Positions 1 to 13,133 of a stretch of DNA of 64,000 bases are shown here, piece by piece. The notes under the pieces were generated by a model that saw only the letters and a program-made list of their open reading frames with translations, did not search any database and was not told the DNA's origin. Both the position numbers and the translations under genes were made by a program. This DNA is from Puccinia triticina. Taxonomy: Eukaryota; Basidiomycota; Pucciniomycetes; Pucciniales; Pucciniaceae. The DNA lies in assembly GCF_026914185.1 (NCBI RefSeq), contig NC_070567.1, forward strand, positions 5,668,001 to 5,732,000, read 5' to 3'. The number at the start of each line of letters is the position of its first letter. Positions within the stretch are counted from its first letter, which is position 1.

Positions 1-98
1 CACATTTCTTTCATTCATTTTCATTCATTTGGCAGAGAAAAAAAAATTATGAGCCGGAGGAAGAAGTGACTTGACCTCTTTTCTGATTGCGCATGTAG

Positions 99-1400
99 GG
101 TGCTTTCTGGCACCCCTTCACTCCTCAACCAGAGACCGAGCTGCAGAAAAGGGTAGCCGGATGGGAGACGAAGTCGTTTAAGCATCTTTGGGAGATTGCT
201 GAGCAAGATCCTTCGGTTGTCATGGTTAGCGGCTCAGACGGCTCAAGCCCTCCCCATCCACACCCTCCAAGATCTGCTGAAAACCTTCGTTTCTCGGGGG
301 CTATTGTAGAAAGCTGACTTCAAGAAATATTATGACCATCGGTTGACTGAATTACCGTGGTATATGGACCTATGTCCGGAGGTGAATTATCCGTTGGTTT
401 ATATCTGGACACTCCAATCTTTCCAATTGAGTAAACTGACTTGAGAGCGCACGTGATTGAAAGGCTCGAAAAATGAACGACGAAGAATTAGCGAAGGCGC
501 CAGAAGGAAAAGTAGATGGAATAATCTGTAAATCCGTTTCCTTGAACCCAATCCGTTACCTGGATTACCTCAGAAAGCAACTGGTCAAATACGAAGTCCA
601 AATCATTCACCATCGTCTTGAAACCGTCTCGGAGGCTTTTCTGGGGGATCCCAAGTTTGGCATCCCGGCGGCGAAAATAGTAGTAAATGCGTCAGGTCTC
701 GGCGCGGGCAGCTTGTGTGGTGTGTCAGACGAATTGATGGAGCCGATTCGTGGTCAAACGATCCTCATCAGGCCCCCTCAACCGATCCAACTAATCACAC
801 GGGATGACGATAAATGTATCTACATCTGCTCGCGCCCACCTACCATACCCGGCGAAGGCGAAGAGGTCATCTTGGGTGGCTCATATGAACCTGGCAACTC
901 CTCTTTATCCATCGACAACGGAATCGCCGATAGGATCTTGACCGAAGCGCTCAAGCTCCGGCCCGATCTTAGCCGTGACGGCACGTCCAACGGCATCGAA
1001 ATATTGGATCATATTGCGGCTTTGAGGCCCAGTCGCAAGGATGGTCCTCGGGTTGAAAGGGAAAATTTCACGATTTCTAAGAAAGGAGAAACTCAGGATG
1101 AAACTGGGCTCTTGGTCCATTGTTATGGAATTGGGTAAATTTCTTCCCTCGTTGTCCTAACCTGGTAATTCCTTAGCAAACCGGTGGCTCAAATTTACTT
1201 CCGTATTACACTTTTTGCATTGATCAGAGGAGGAGGCTTTCAGGTGCGTGAATGAAGGCATTTGATTTCTGCCTGAGCGTAAAGTGAAGAGCATCTCATC
1301 GGTGATGATTTTTTCTTGCTTCCCGTGCACGTGAAAGGCGAGCTACGGGGCAGCGGCAGAAGTTAGAAGCTTGATAGAGACTCAGAAAAACATCTCTTGA
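99..1400 (+). CDS. D-amino-acid oxidase, FAD-dependent, 5' part outside the window
   Basis: Oxidises D-amino acids to 2-oxo acids with FAD, releasing ammonia and H2O2; family members are usually peroxisomal. Visible exons: 99-224, 310-381, 464-1134, 1228-1243, 1338-1400, which join into one 315-codon frame ending in TGA. Family landmarks: GAFWHPF near the visible start, the LPWYMDL segment, the VVNASGLGA segment, IRGQTILIR, and the C-terminal HCYGIGGGGFQ FAD-binding turn followed by SYGAAAEVRSLIE. The last two exons (16 and 63 nt) are needed to complete that motif. The N-terminal dinucleotide-binding GxGxxG lies left of base 1. No SKL-type peroxisomal tail is seen (ends in NIS). Family assignment is firm; substrate range cannot be judged. 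Confidence 0.88.
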
Positions 1401-2341
1401 TCGGTGACTTGTCTGGAGGATTTCATTCAGGTAAAACTTGATGTGTTGATTGGTCTATCAGATTGACCTCATTAACCTCAATTTTAGTTGTTGCAGACAT
1501 GAAACTCCACCTCATTAAAACATCCGGGAATCAAGTACAGAATAAGTATTTTAACAGTTTTTGTTTTCGTATTAGCACGGAAATGGGTGTGTTTGCTTGA
1601 TGTTGAGAAGTATCTTTACTAAGCATGTCATGAGAGTTAAATCTAAATTTTCCAAGTACAAGAAAAAAATGATAGAGATTGCGTTCAATGTGGTGCAATG
1701 CACATTCATTGGATGATGAATTGAAAATTCAAACGTTGGAAGATGAAGTGCTCTTCAATCAAGTGAAAGTAGTTCACTTGCCTCCATTAAGTCGTAGCTC
1801 GTATTCAAAGGTTTACAAAGATAAAGCATAGGGATCATACGAGTAAGTTTTTTTCAATCATACCACAGTGAAATTTTTCGCCTGGGAATCATCATTAAAA
1901 ACTTTGCCAAGAAATTAGCAATAATTTGTGACTCGGCAAGGTATCATTTGCACCTTTCAGGTTGCATGATCTTTTTATGAGTTGTTTCTCATAGTATAGC
2001 GAAAAAAGGCATCACAGATAAACAATTGACGTGACTCAACAACTATTCTGATTCAAATACAAGCAATGAGACTATTGAAGAACAACACTGAATTTTAACA
2101 CTGCTACTATAACAATACTGCAACAAGATTTCTATAGAATTTGTACTAAGATAATGTGGTGATGAACTATTAGATGCGCTGATGGATTTCACAGATATTT
2201 AATTTTTTGCGAGTGAAAAGGTCTCTGGGCTTAAAAAGCAGTTGAAGTTGGGCCACAAAGTTTAACCTTCAATAGAAGTGCAAAGCGGAAGTAGTGAAGT
2301 GATTTGAGCTACACTTAAGAGAAACGGAGTCCTAACAAGCT
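1401..2341. other. Intergenic, no gene seen
   Basis: AT-rich spacer between the oxidase and the converging kinase gene. No convincing exon, RNA gene or repeat was found on either strand. Confidence 0.5.
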
Positions 2342-4788
2342 TCAAATTGACATGCGGCGCATGTTTTCGTCTGCTTCGTCCTCCAATACAGCCTGCAGAA
2401 GGGCTTGAGTAATCGGCTCTTCAACAACCTGGGGGGCCTGTGCTTTGGCGTCCTCAGCAGATCCGGAGTTGAAGTTTTGGAGAAGGAATCCCCTGCGTGG
2501 ATCAAAGACTTCTCTCCGGGGGCTTTTGAAAGTATACCCAACAAACGCATGCTTTTTCCTCGTTTCAAGGACATCAGCTCCGTACTTCGAGTGTCCCAAA
2601 AGTGCGTCGCGAGTTTGAGCAGCAGCCCCACCGGGCAGAGGAAGTGGATTTGCGTCAATATTTTCTTCAAAATAACGAGTATCGGTTTCCGACTTCAGTT
2701 TGGGTATGAATGGCGGTTTCTCCAAATGGATGGTTTTAAAATCGGTTCCTTGAAGGATTTGAAATGCCGACAAAAACATGCGTTAAAATTTATCCGATTT
2801 AGTGGGTTTGTTTCACGCACCCTTGAACCATGGATGTGCCTTCAGTTCGTCCGCACCATCTCGCTGAATGCTTGATTCAGAGTTCAACCATTTTGATGCG
2901 GGATTGCGTGGAGCGTTACGCTGAGGAAGTGGCGGGCGAACTGTGGATCCTAAACGATCCTTTCTATCACACAATAGGGATTGCATGAACTGGATAGCTT
3001 GTTGGGAAACCCGGGGACTGGTCGGAAATCGTAGATAAGACTTCCATTGCATTATTTTGGTGCGTGTAATTTGGCGAGAGCGAGAGCTGAACGGAGGATA
3101 TCCATAGATCATCTCAAAGAGAATTACTCCTGCGAGCACCAAGACAAATGTTAGAAGGTGATTGGAAGATATCTGGGTTTATGAAAACCTACCCAGGCTC
3201 CACCAATCACACGCCCGATCGTATCCGCCCGACTTCAGCACTTCTGGTGCCATGCTTGAATCAATTCGATGAAGTACATTGAAATTATCAAAATGATGTA
3301 AATGTGGGACAACAGTTGGAGAAAATTACTTACTAGTTGTTTGTACCAACAACGGAGAAAGCCATTTTCTTACGCTTTCGATCCCTAATAGTCAGTAATC
3401 GGTCTTCCTTGGTCCCAGCAGCCAAATGGTTGGGTCCGGTGGAATCTTCATCTAGCGAGTACGCTTGATCAAGTCGCTTGAGATTGGGAAGTCCATCCTC
3501 AAGATCAATTCCGTGTTTGTGTAAGAGGTCAATCCGCTGGTGCTCATAATACGCTGCATCATGAGCCCTAGAATATGAAATTTATCACCAATAATGCGCG
3601 TGTTGCTTGTTGTTCTACTCACTCACCAATGAAAGTCGGTGGCCAAGCCAAAGTCTGATAGTTTGACATGCCCTTCTCTATCGAATAGAAAGTTGTCAGG
3701 CTTGATATCACGATGTAGATATCCTAGTTTGTGGGCCTCTTCTATTGCGAGGATCATTTCCGCAACGTAAAACTTGGCCATTGATTCTGGAAAAGTATCT
3801 CGTTGAATCAGCAAGTTCAGCATATCCCCTCCTCCCATGTACTCCATAACCAAGTACAGATGATCCACGTCTTGGAAAGAATAAACCAGCCGAACGATCC
3901 AGCGGCAGGTCGAGCTAGCAGCGGTCATTATATCTCTTTCAGCCCTGACATGACCTTCTTGGCCGCGACGCAACATGTCCGATTTCCTCATTTGTTTCAT
4001 TGCTAGTAATTCGCCAGTGATCTCTTCCCTGACTAGAGACACGACCCCGAACGCGCCGTGACCAATTGTTTTTAGCTTTTTGAAGTTTTCAATCCCCACC
4101 CTGTTCCGAATTTCGCGCAGGTAAGCCGTTTCACTTCGATTCCAGTTGCTCACAATTTCTTCACGATCATGGTCATTGATTTTGAGTCGCAAAAGCTCAG
4201 CTTCCATTACCTTCTTCCGTTCGTCTCGGTCTTTGGGCCGCTTCAGAATTGCATCTAGAAAAATCAAATCGGAATGTATCAAGAGGAGGAAATCTATTTT
4301 TAGACCGATTGAAATGTACCATAATGCTTTTCGAAAAAAATCTTCGTCGCCACAGCCTTCTCCACTGTAATGACGCTGGGGGATAATTGAGCCTCTGATT
4401 TTTCTTCAGCGATGCCTTCGAGAGCCTCTGAGAACATTGACGGGGTGAGGTAGCCCGTGTCACTTGACGAGCTAGCTGGTGCGCCCAGACCTGAAAAATC
4501 TAAGGTGAGCCGTGTGCGTGGTGCTTGCTTCCGCACGATAACAGTTTGGTTTATATCGGATGCGGGGATGTTATTTTGAGGCTCTGAAGAAAATGTCGGG
4601 CTACCATAGAGCATCTGAGTGAATTCAGGCGCTTGGGATTTCGGATTCGGCGGCTTTTCACTCCCGTCTTTGAGATTTGCCGAGCAAGACTCTCGTTCGG
4701 ACCCTGAAGCCACATTCCCATCTGCCGTTCTCTGGGAAGAACCGGGGTTCGCCATCGCTGATCGTGCAATGAAGTAAGAGAGAGGCAT
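2342..4788 (-). CDS. NDR/LATS-family AGC protein kinase (Cbk1/Orb6/Cot-1 type)
   Basis: Serine/threonine kinase of the NDR branch, which with a MOB co-activator controls polarity and septation in fungi. Exons (minus): 4788-4320, 4254-3627, 3567-3334, 3254-3193, 3129-2821, 2748-2342; 2109 nt, 702 aa, frame closes. Seen in order: a disordered Ser-rich N-terminus; the MOB-binding region (EKAVATKIFFEKHYD); glycine loop IGHGAFGVV; catalytic lysine in LLAMKQM; HRDIKPDN and DFG; the NDR-specific insert ending RKRKKMAFSVVGTN; APE in YMAPEVL; and the C-terminal hydrophobic motif FVGYTF, whose Thr is the usual upstream-kinase site. All catalytic residues are present. The start at 4788 is uncertain, because CRIB-coding exons lie immediately upstream on the same strand and may belong to this gene. 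Confidence 0.93.
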
Positions 4789-4879
4789 TGTGAGTGATTC
4801 TGCAATATCATAAAGATCTCAGCTTGCTGACCAGCGAGTTTTCCAGTAACCTGATCATTCCACGTTTTGAGAATTTCAC

Positions 4880-5693
4880 CTGCTTTATCGGGATCACTGG
4901 TGTGATACAAATGTCTAACCCGGTTCCGACAGTTAAACTTTTTGACTGTAGACACTTCTTTAAGACGGTAATGATCACGAACCTAGATGTGAGTGGCTGA
5001 CCAATCATGTCTACGCTGATCCTTCTATTGGCCTTGGAGGTAAATTTCCGGGCTAAGAAATTCCCTCCTAGCTTTGAAAAAGGGGTGGAAGACGTTACTG
5101 AAAGGGAAAGCCTTCCGGGCGCGACAGCCTTCTCCACAACAGCAATCTTTCCTGCAGAAGAAGAATCGAGGGACTAAACAAATTTATTGGAGTTCCGAGT
5201 GTAAGATGAGAAAGTCCATGATTAGATTCGGAATAAGCGTCCGCGAGAAAGTGAGAAATATTGTACTTGCCTTCAGATCGATCCATCCTGATGAGGTTTC
5301 CCTATTACTCGAGTCATCGGTAGGCAAAAAAATATCCCCTGCTTGTGGGATTGGATTCGGTGAAGTTTCGATGGGAGATGAAACTATTTCCTCAGTTTCT
5401 TGGAGATTTCCGTAATTGTTGACAGAGGGTGAAATGTTGTCGGAATGGTTATAGCTACCAAGTGATTGGGGGCTATTTTCGTCTCGAGGATGTGAACTAT
5501 CGGTGGCGGTGATTGGAGAAGATCCTGTTTCCTCAGGTTCGGTTGCAAGTGTTCCAGAAGTTGACCTCCTTGTCAGTTTCTTTATCCATGCGGGGGCGGA
5601 CTTGGGTGCGGATAAAAAATTCGAATATGTTGCTTTTGAGAGGTCTAGCCGGCGGACTTTTGGAGCCTCTTTGGTAAGCTTTGCCCCATCCAT
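4880..5693 (-). CDS. CRIB (Cdc42/Rac-binding) domain exons, possibly the N-terminus of the NDR kinase gene
   Basis: Exons (minus) 5693-5267, 5151-4983 and 4914 to about 4880 join in frame. They give a Ser/Pro-rich segment, a basic stretch (RKFTSKANRR), then a CRIB-like motif ISVDMIGQPLTSRHLYHTSD, which would bind GTP-loaded Cdc42/Rac. The CRIB is split by the 4982-4915 intron exactly before its His residues. The 3' end is ambiguous. The frame can run on through GEILKTW and GKLA into sequence that overlaps the kinase N-terminus in another frame. Alternatively, splicing from a GTGAAA donor at 4879 to an acceptor at 4800 (an 80-nt intron) fuses it in frame to the kinase. There is no room for a terminator plus promoter between the two. 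It could also be a separate small CRIB protein. Confidence 0.6.
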
Positions 5694-7393
5694 GACTTGG
5701 CCAACAGGTGCAAATTCGAAGGGTTTCGTGTAAGCCGGAGGTCGAAATATGTATATTGGACCGTGCCACGGGAGCAAACACCTGTCGATTAGATGCTGGG
5801 GTGAAAGAGCTAGAAGGTTTATGTTGCTGCTTGAAATAAATTCGGTGAAGACACGGTGATGGAGGTTATGATCACAATGGTTCAAATATGGCGCTGGTCG
5901 ATATTGGATGCAAAATAAGAACGGAAGAAAAAATGTCGGTGTGCATAAGAAAGTTTTACACATCAGAAAATATCTGAGCGCCCCATTTTGGCTCGTGCTG
6001 GTTTGGACTTGTCTTCATTGCTCCTCACCAGTCTGGCGAAGCTGTCACGGTGAGATGTGTATGCACAGACGGACAAGACTCAAGAGGTGCACAGACATCC
6101 ACGGATGTTTGTGACGCGTGCAAACCTTTTAGCTCGCGTGCAAAAATTATCCTCTACTTATATCTTCCCTATCAAGTGCTAGTTTGGAATAAGATTAGTA
6201 GATTTGCCCCTTCCAAGCTCGAATGCCGGTACAGACCGGTGCTTCAAGCACTTGAGGTTACATACACCCGGAGTTTCCGCAGCGAAGAGGATGCTCTTCG
6301 CTGCCAACATAGCACTTGCAGCGGCCGAGGTACCAATAGTCCTTCAATACGACTCGTGTCGATGTGTGGATGACTGTTGGTGCGGAGAAAACATGTTAAA
6401 ATGGAAGTCGAACCACATGTGGAAGACCTGCGCGGACACCACTTGATCAGCGTTGTAATTATGGAATTGACTCTATCTTGCAGCTCGCGCCCGGCCAAGC
6501 AATTTTGTTAAACTAGAAGAAGCCCCTCGTCCTCCCTCGCCCCTCAGCACCCTTCTGATTCGGAGGTGTGCCGTGTCTGCCGAACCGAAGTCCGCTAGCC
6601 CGACGAGGCCTTTTCAACTTTTTGACGTGCAACGCATGGTTGGATCGGATCCCCGACACCAGTACTGAAAAAACTTACTACGGAGTACTCATGAACCTTG
6701 AGCTCAGTTCAAGTTGTGCTTTAAAAAACGCGTTTGTGCCAGTGGCCCATCGTCACCGCAGCGAGGCTCAATCCAAGGTTATCGAGGCCAAACCTGGTTA
6801 TGATGGGTGATTGCTAATTTCTGGCGACCCGGGTCCCACTCTTTGGACGCCGCGCCCAATTATGTATGTTGAAGACCATCTGCGCTCAACTGAATGACAG
6901 AGTATTTGGAAGGTGGATTTTGCCTTTCTGGACGGTTGCAAATTAGGAAGACTTTCCGCGATGGCTTCCACCCAATGGCAAAAGGAGCCCTAAAAGCGTC
7001 TGAAATCAGTCGCCATGTAGGCGTTACGTACGCAGCGCCTAGTCTGACGGCGGAATCCGGCCGCTCAGGTACATAGCCGGGCGGCTCTTCTACAACTGCA
7101 AGTCATCGGATAGTGGCAAGTGCCCTCCGATTGATCAAGTCACAGAGTTGAGGCTCTGTGATGATTTGGGACATCTGATCAGGCAATTGCCGATTCACCC
7201 GTGGCAACCCCAAACTGTAGGGTGTGGTACACGTGAAATACGGGATGACGTCATGGAGGCCAGTTGCGGTTCTTGAGATCACGGCAACATTAAGTCCCCA
7301 CCGACCTGGCCATCAATTAATCCAATCCACTCTTGCGTTTTTGTCTGTTTAATTCCTCATCACCGTTTTCGTAGTGTGAAGCTTTAAACAAAC
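5694..7393. other. Intergenic, no gene seen
   Basis: About 1.7 kb. It probably holds the 5' region of the CRIB/kinase transcript (left end) and the promoter of the small gene at 7394 (right end). Small open frames here show no family resemblance and no consistent splice sites. Confidence 0.45.
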
Positions 7394-8045
7394 ATGTCTA
7401 CCCAATGTAAGTCGTCGCATCGCACAGAATGTCTTACAAGCTCAGATAGAAAACTGAAAACTGAAGAAATTAACCCACTTTGACAGCAAAAACTATGGCT
7501 CATGCTAACGATGGCGATCAGAAGAATGCGTCGCATAAAGATGGGGAAGAAAGTAGAGTGAGTACCCCCAAAGACGTCTCTGGCAGACTTGTTCCAGCTT
7601 TTATTTTCACGATCAATGCTGCAAAGACCGTGTCAGGATTTTTATCTGTGTGAAAGAAAGAAGTACTTACTGTTTTTTCCCACTTGCTCAATGAACCTTT
7701 AAATCTTTAGTACGAAGCTGGAAAGGCACATTCACATCTAGGAAACGACCCGAAGGACCAAAGATCGATTGCGAATCGATTAGAGTCTGAATTGAGGAAA
7801 AAGGATGACGACAACTACAATCCCGATCCAAACATCCCGAACAAAGGCCAGAAGCCGACCGATTTGGCTAAAGAACACGGTCATCAACCTAGCCGAGGTG
7901 CCGAGATTGACGAGCAAATCAGGCAAGAAGAAGAGGCTGAGGTTCGTCACATCCTTCCAGTCGTCCATTTCTCAGGGAGAAATTGCTAATCTATGGGATA
8001 CGCTTTAACCCTTTCCAGTTGCGCAAAAAAGGAATTAACCCTTAG
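7394..8045 (+). CDS. Small hydrophilic protein, 113 aa, unknown function
   Basis: Four exons: 7394-7406, 7487-7557, 7711-7941, 8019-8045; 342 nt, frame closes at TAG. The protein is almost entirely polar: a KxxDGEES-type N-terminus, NRLESELRKKDDDNYNPDPN in the middle, then KEHGHQPSRGAEIDEQIRQ and a KKGINP tail. The PSRGAEID-type ending recalls small fungal hydrophilic, stress or sporulation-associated proteins, but I cannot name the family with certainty. No signal peptide or membrane segment. The last exon codes only eight residues, yet it is supported by a clean acceptor and by continuation of the charged tail. Confidence 0.7.
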
Positions 8046-9484
8046 GATCTTCCAGTTACTTTCTCCTCAAAAGAAAGCGCGGTTCTGTTTTCCGAGCTGC
8101 TTTCTCCTATTTTGTCGGCCGACTGTCCATTTTGTCTGCAAGGCACCCCAGACGTGTACATGTATAATAGACGCAAGCTTGAAGGCGAGGAGTGGCGATA
8201 CCGATCTGCTTCTCCTTTCCTAACAGCATGTGTAGTGTAATATAAATACGACGAATAGTTTTTAAATGTTGATTGGGGGAGGTGATGGGATGAATTCAAG
8301 AAAAGGATTCAAAATTGAAAGAGTAATCGTAATTGACAAATCTTCAAGGTTTCAATTTTGAGATGGGTTACTTTTTTAACCAGTAGCTGTACTTTCTTAT
8401 CTTCCAAAACTGGCAATCATATATCTATTTTGCGCCTTTCACGTGTGCAAGAAGACTGAGAAGAGAGGCCTGCTACTGTTATTCTATCCAATCTAAACAT
8501 CAATAAGGACTAATCACACCAGCAGAGATCTTGAGAAAGAAAAATAGCTGAAGCTTGCGCACAAATGTCGATTTGTTGAAACAAAAGTTGACACTAGCAC
8601 GCAAACGATCCGAATTGTTCGCACAAATTATCTCGAATTTCCTTTAAAATCATGTTTGTTAGTATCTCTTTTGCTCGTATATGTGGTGACGAATAGCGAT
8701 GCTGATTGTGGGCCAAGGTGGGCGATTGAGATTCGAGAAATTGCAACGATCCGAGGCTATCCGAGCCGCCTGAGCGCAGTTCAAGTCCATGACGTCAGAC
8801 TCAGACTCACCAGTGTGTTTTGAGTTTTCGTCGCCAGTCTTTCTTCGTGTTATAGTTTGGTGCTGGTGATGAAACCGACATGGACGGATGCTGTACCAAT
8901 ACATGCGTACATCGACATGGGTCTTGGTGTCTGGCGTAGTCTCTACATAGCTTGGCTCCGCGTTCCTAAACCAACAAACCAAACAGCTCGAGAAGAATTC
9001 GATCCCAGTGGTGAGCTCTTTCGAACTCTTCCTATCATCCCAGTTGGCCGTATCAAGTAATCAATTCCCGAGCCGGCTGATGACGAATCGCCCAATTATG
9101 GAATTCGGTTTGGTTTTGGAGTGGTGGCTTTGTATTGAACGGCTTGTGCGCTCAAAACCCACAGACCTCCAGATAGAACGACTTCATCGGCCTTCTTTGG
9201 ATCGGCGTCATTGGCAAACCAGGATCAGCATTTTTCAAACCAAACTAGTCCAAAGCTGTTGTAGACTTGCAGCATAGTGGTCACATCTATCGGTTAAGAT
9301 TTTCCCCAATCGTATCCCTCTCTACAGTCTGGCGAAAATAGTATTTATATCGTCGAAGGTCTGTCCTCTTCTTTTCAACAAAAATATTCCCAAAAACCCA
9401 CGTCTCGATAACATTTTCTGACTATCTGCATACAGTAGTCACCACAGTAGCGGAAACAACCGTCCCGTTCTCAAACAAGTCAAC
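8046..9484. other. Intergenic, no gene seen
   Basis: Spacer between the small hydrophilic protein and SLM1 copy 1. The last 200 bases are presumably the SLM1 promoter and leader. No repeat or RNA gene recognised. Confidence 0.45.
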
Positions 9485-11696
9485 ATGACCAAGAAACACA
9501 CAAGCACCATCAAAAACGGTACGTTGTTGCCTCACACGCACAGTGCACTCGATAGCTTACTGAAGCGTGAATTTCGTTACCTATAGGCTCCGGCTGCGCG
9601 GAACACGCCGATAAACCTGAGCATAAAGAGATCGACATCCTAGTTGACCGCTTCCGTGAGCCAATTAGAAATTACCTGTTCGTCTTCATTTGCTGAACCT
9701 CTAACATTCAACCTTATCCGACAGTCGAATACAAATCTATCACCAAAGGTTTTATAGCATATTATGAAGACCTTGCCAAGTTGGAAACCTCGTACGTCCT
9801 ACCAAGATTTTCGTTTTTTACCCTCTGGTTCTACTTTCACCATGCTAATCAAAGTGTGAACCTAACATGATTTGTTAAGCACGGCCGCCGAACTTCAGAA
9901 AATTGGAGGCCATTTGCCAGTTCCGTTACGGGAAGGCAATCAATTTTTAGCCGAGGGCGCCGGCGGTTGGCAAACCATCCTCTTCAACACTCGCGAGCGA
10001 ACTCGGGCAATTTCGGATCATCATACTGCCTTTGCTAACTCCATCACGCAGAGCACTTTGCACGGTCTCAATAAGATCAAAACAGACGTGAAGGAGGTTT
10101 GTCCACTGTTATTGTCCATGGAAATGCACCACCTCTGATACGTTGTGATCTTGTGCTTCTCAAGCTTATCGCCGACCTGGGAGCGAAACCCACTCAACTT
10201 GCCACTGAAGTTGGTAAGAGTCGCGCAGATTCTACCCAGGCGATCAGTCACCTCTCACAGGCGATTGCCCAGTCGAAAACTAATCCGGCGGCTTTGGTGG
10301 CTCACGATGATCCGGTCCTCTTACACCGCCAAGTCGAAGAACAAGTCAAGGAACAAATGAATCTTGAGAATTCCTTGACTCGCACAATCATCGGTAAGGA
10401 AAATGTCAATAATTTCACACTCTGTTGCCACCAATACTCACATGTTCACCCCGATTGCCTAACATAGAATACCAGAAAAAGGGACTCGAGCTTGAAAAGC
10501 GCGTGAATATTGACCTCCAGGCGGTGATAAAAGACTTTGAATCCGCACGACTGAACACCGAAAAGGCAATCTCTAACGAATGGCAAACTATCCATGCCGG
10601 TGTCACGGGGCTAGATCCTGAGCTTGAGTGGACTGAATTCGCCAAGCGCAGTGGTCATCTCGTTCCTGAAGATATTCAGATGCGTGATCTTGAAAAAATC
10701 ACTTTCCCTGGCCACAATGAAGAACTCACCAGCCCGATCAATGTGGGCCTTCTCGAGCGGAAAAAGAGGTGTAAGACATGCTCCTCGATACTATTGCCTA
10801 TTTTAACTCAACCAGCTTGTGCATCTTCACTTCTTTAGTTACGCGGAACTACAAGGAGGGTTATTATGTTCTTACACCCTCCGGCTATTTGCATGAATTC
10901 AAGACTTCTGACCCCTTGAAGCATCACGAACCGGAAATGTCCATATTCTTACCCAATTGTACGCTTGGTGCACCGGCTCCACCCGAGGCCAAGACTTTCA
11001 AATGGCACATCGAGGGAGCCAGGCGCACGAGTGGTGGTCACAACACTGGAAGTCTCAATAAAATGAAGAAGTCGTTGCACATCGGAAGTAAAGAAGTTGC
11101 GTTCAGTTTCAAATCGCGCACTCATGCCGAAATGATGCACTGGTGGGAATTGATGCAAAAAGTTGCGCAACATTCCTGTAAGTGGTCCACATTTTGTCCC
11201 GTTATTGCCTAATTGTCAAATGCCCGCAAGATCTACTAAGCCATGATCCTTTATAGTAACCCTTACGGACAAGAGCGAAGGTACTTCAGGTGTCATTTTG
11301 TATTGATCAACAAAATAGTTCTGACGCCATGAGTTGTTTGGATTTAGATCACTCCCCTCAAACTGTAACACATCGTGCAGGGCCCAATCAAGAGGATGAA
11401 GCTGGCGGCTCCTCTGAAGAAGAAGAATCGGCACTCAGTCCAGATGACCATTCGACTGGGCCGATCACACCCCATGTGATGTCAAACAGCCACCCGGCCG
11501 TTGTCACTCCTACCAAGCAAGCTCACGAGAACCTCCCTGAGTACAAAGGTGAACACCGTGGGTTCGACGTTCTCAAAGAAAATCCTAACCCGCAACCGCT
11601 TTCTCAAGATACTAAAGTAAGTTACCTTCTTGATATATGAAGGCCCCTAAATCCATGCTGAAGTTTTTCTTTCAACAGACCCTTGTTCCTCAGTAG
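9485..11696 (+). CDS. SLM1: SLM1-like phosphoinositide-binding TORC2 substrate, copy 1
   Basis: Slm1/2 proteins carry an F-BAR-like coiled-coil module and a PH domain, sit at eisosome/plasma-membrane PI(4,5)P2 sites and recruit and serve TORC2. Nine exons: 9485-9518, 9587-9655, 9725-9791, 9880-10096, 10165-10393, 10468-10770, 10839-11177, 11276-11616, 11679-11696; 1617 nt, 538 aa. The BAR-like region covers about residues 25-300 (HKEIDILVDRFLEYKS start, helical ELEKRVNIDLQAVIKDFE). The PH domain follows GLLERKKRF, with NYKEGYYVLTPSGYLHEF and a final Trp in MMHWWELM. The acidic tail has a GGSSEEEE tract. Exons 2, 3, 5, 6 and 7 have exactly the same lengths as in copy 2. The acceptor at 11275 is chosen because it alone keeps the tail in frame. 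Confidence 0.88.
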
Positions 11697-12440
11697 ATGG
11701 CTGTGTCTGCGTAGCAACCTGTATTTATAAGTATACCCGCGCGCAAACCATGTCCCATTTACCAACTCCTCAGTCGCCACAGCTAGCGTTTTTTGAATCA
11801 AACCAGTCATACAAGAACTTCCTTCGCCAACCTCAGATTTACACACATCGTAACCGTCTTATCGAGGCGTCCCGACTTCGCACTTATCAATCCCAATCCA
11901 ATCAAATTATGCAGACTTGCCATGACTTTCTCGATTATTTCTGTTGTTTTGAGAAAGTGCACCAGCACTGATAACACCTTTGAAATTGCACGTTGCTTCA
12001 TATGATACTGATATTATGGTCTCACTTTACATGCCTATTCTCAATGAAGTCAGAGAAAGATGTTTCTGTATCTCCTACCTGAATCAGCACTTTTTCAGCA
12101 CTTTTTCATGCTTGCCGCGACGCCCATCTGACTCCTGAGCATCCACCATCGATTCTCAAAATGGCGAATTCCTGAGCTGAAGATGGGCATGCTGAGCCAT
12201 GAGACGATTGAAGCAGAAAGAAAAATCTCCCACATGACACTTCTTGACGGGCAGGTTAAGAAGGATAATGTGTGCTATATGCTGTGCAGAAATACGGTCA
12301 TCTACTGTGGCGGTGCAACTATGTTCAAACACAAAGCAAGTGTGCAGTGGATGTGCCGAATAGCCAGGCTGTCCTCAAATCCGGTAGGACCTGATGAGGA
12401 CCCCCAGAGTTAAGATGCCTAAAGTGTTATACTTCTTCTA
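11697..12440. other. SLM1-1 3' flank, no gene seen
   Basis: Spacer between SLM1 copy 1 and repeat unit A. A 76-codon open frame near 12183-12413 has no recognisable content and was not called. Confidence 0.45.
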
Positions 12441-13133
12441 TACTTTTTCTTAACATGTTGGACAAACGCTGCTTTTGGAAAGCGCGACGTGTCGCGAGGC
12501 TCCGTGGCTCTCTCGCAATCCGGCCTTTATGCAAGGCCTGTTGCCAATTCAAACTTTGGAGCTGGGAATTATGAAATTTGAATTACGTTTTTTAATAAGG
12601 ACTCAGGAGGTCGGATGACAAGGAGAAACACAGAGATAGAGACAGAAAGCAGGGTGCAGATAAGAAGAGGAAGGATGACAGAAACAACTTGACAGATAAG
12701 AACAGAAGAGGAATGAACAAAACTGAACAGAACAAGACTGAATAGAACAAAACAGAGACAGAGACAGATTCCAGCTTGGCAGTCTTGACTTGACCAATTG
12801 AAGGAACAATCTGGACCCAACAAAAGCTGAGAGATTGGTAATTGGGCTGCGCCGGGGAATGGGATCCTTTAATGTTTGAAAAAACAGATTAGAGGAATGG
12901 CCGAGTCAAACATGCTTGGGTTCCAAGGGAATGTAGCCGTGGTGGTCCACATTGTTTCTCCCTCATGAACTTCGCTTTGAATGTTCCCCGCGTGTGATTT
13001 GGGGCGCCCGGAGGTATTCAAGGTCGAAGAGCTCCGAGGGTGAGACGCTGCATTCATGATTGGATTGCAATGTCGAAGAGCTCCAAGGGTGAGACGTTGC
13101 GGGTGTCGGGATGATTATTTCAAATTTTTTGCT

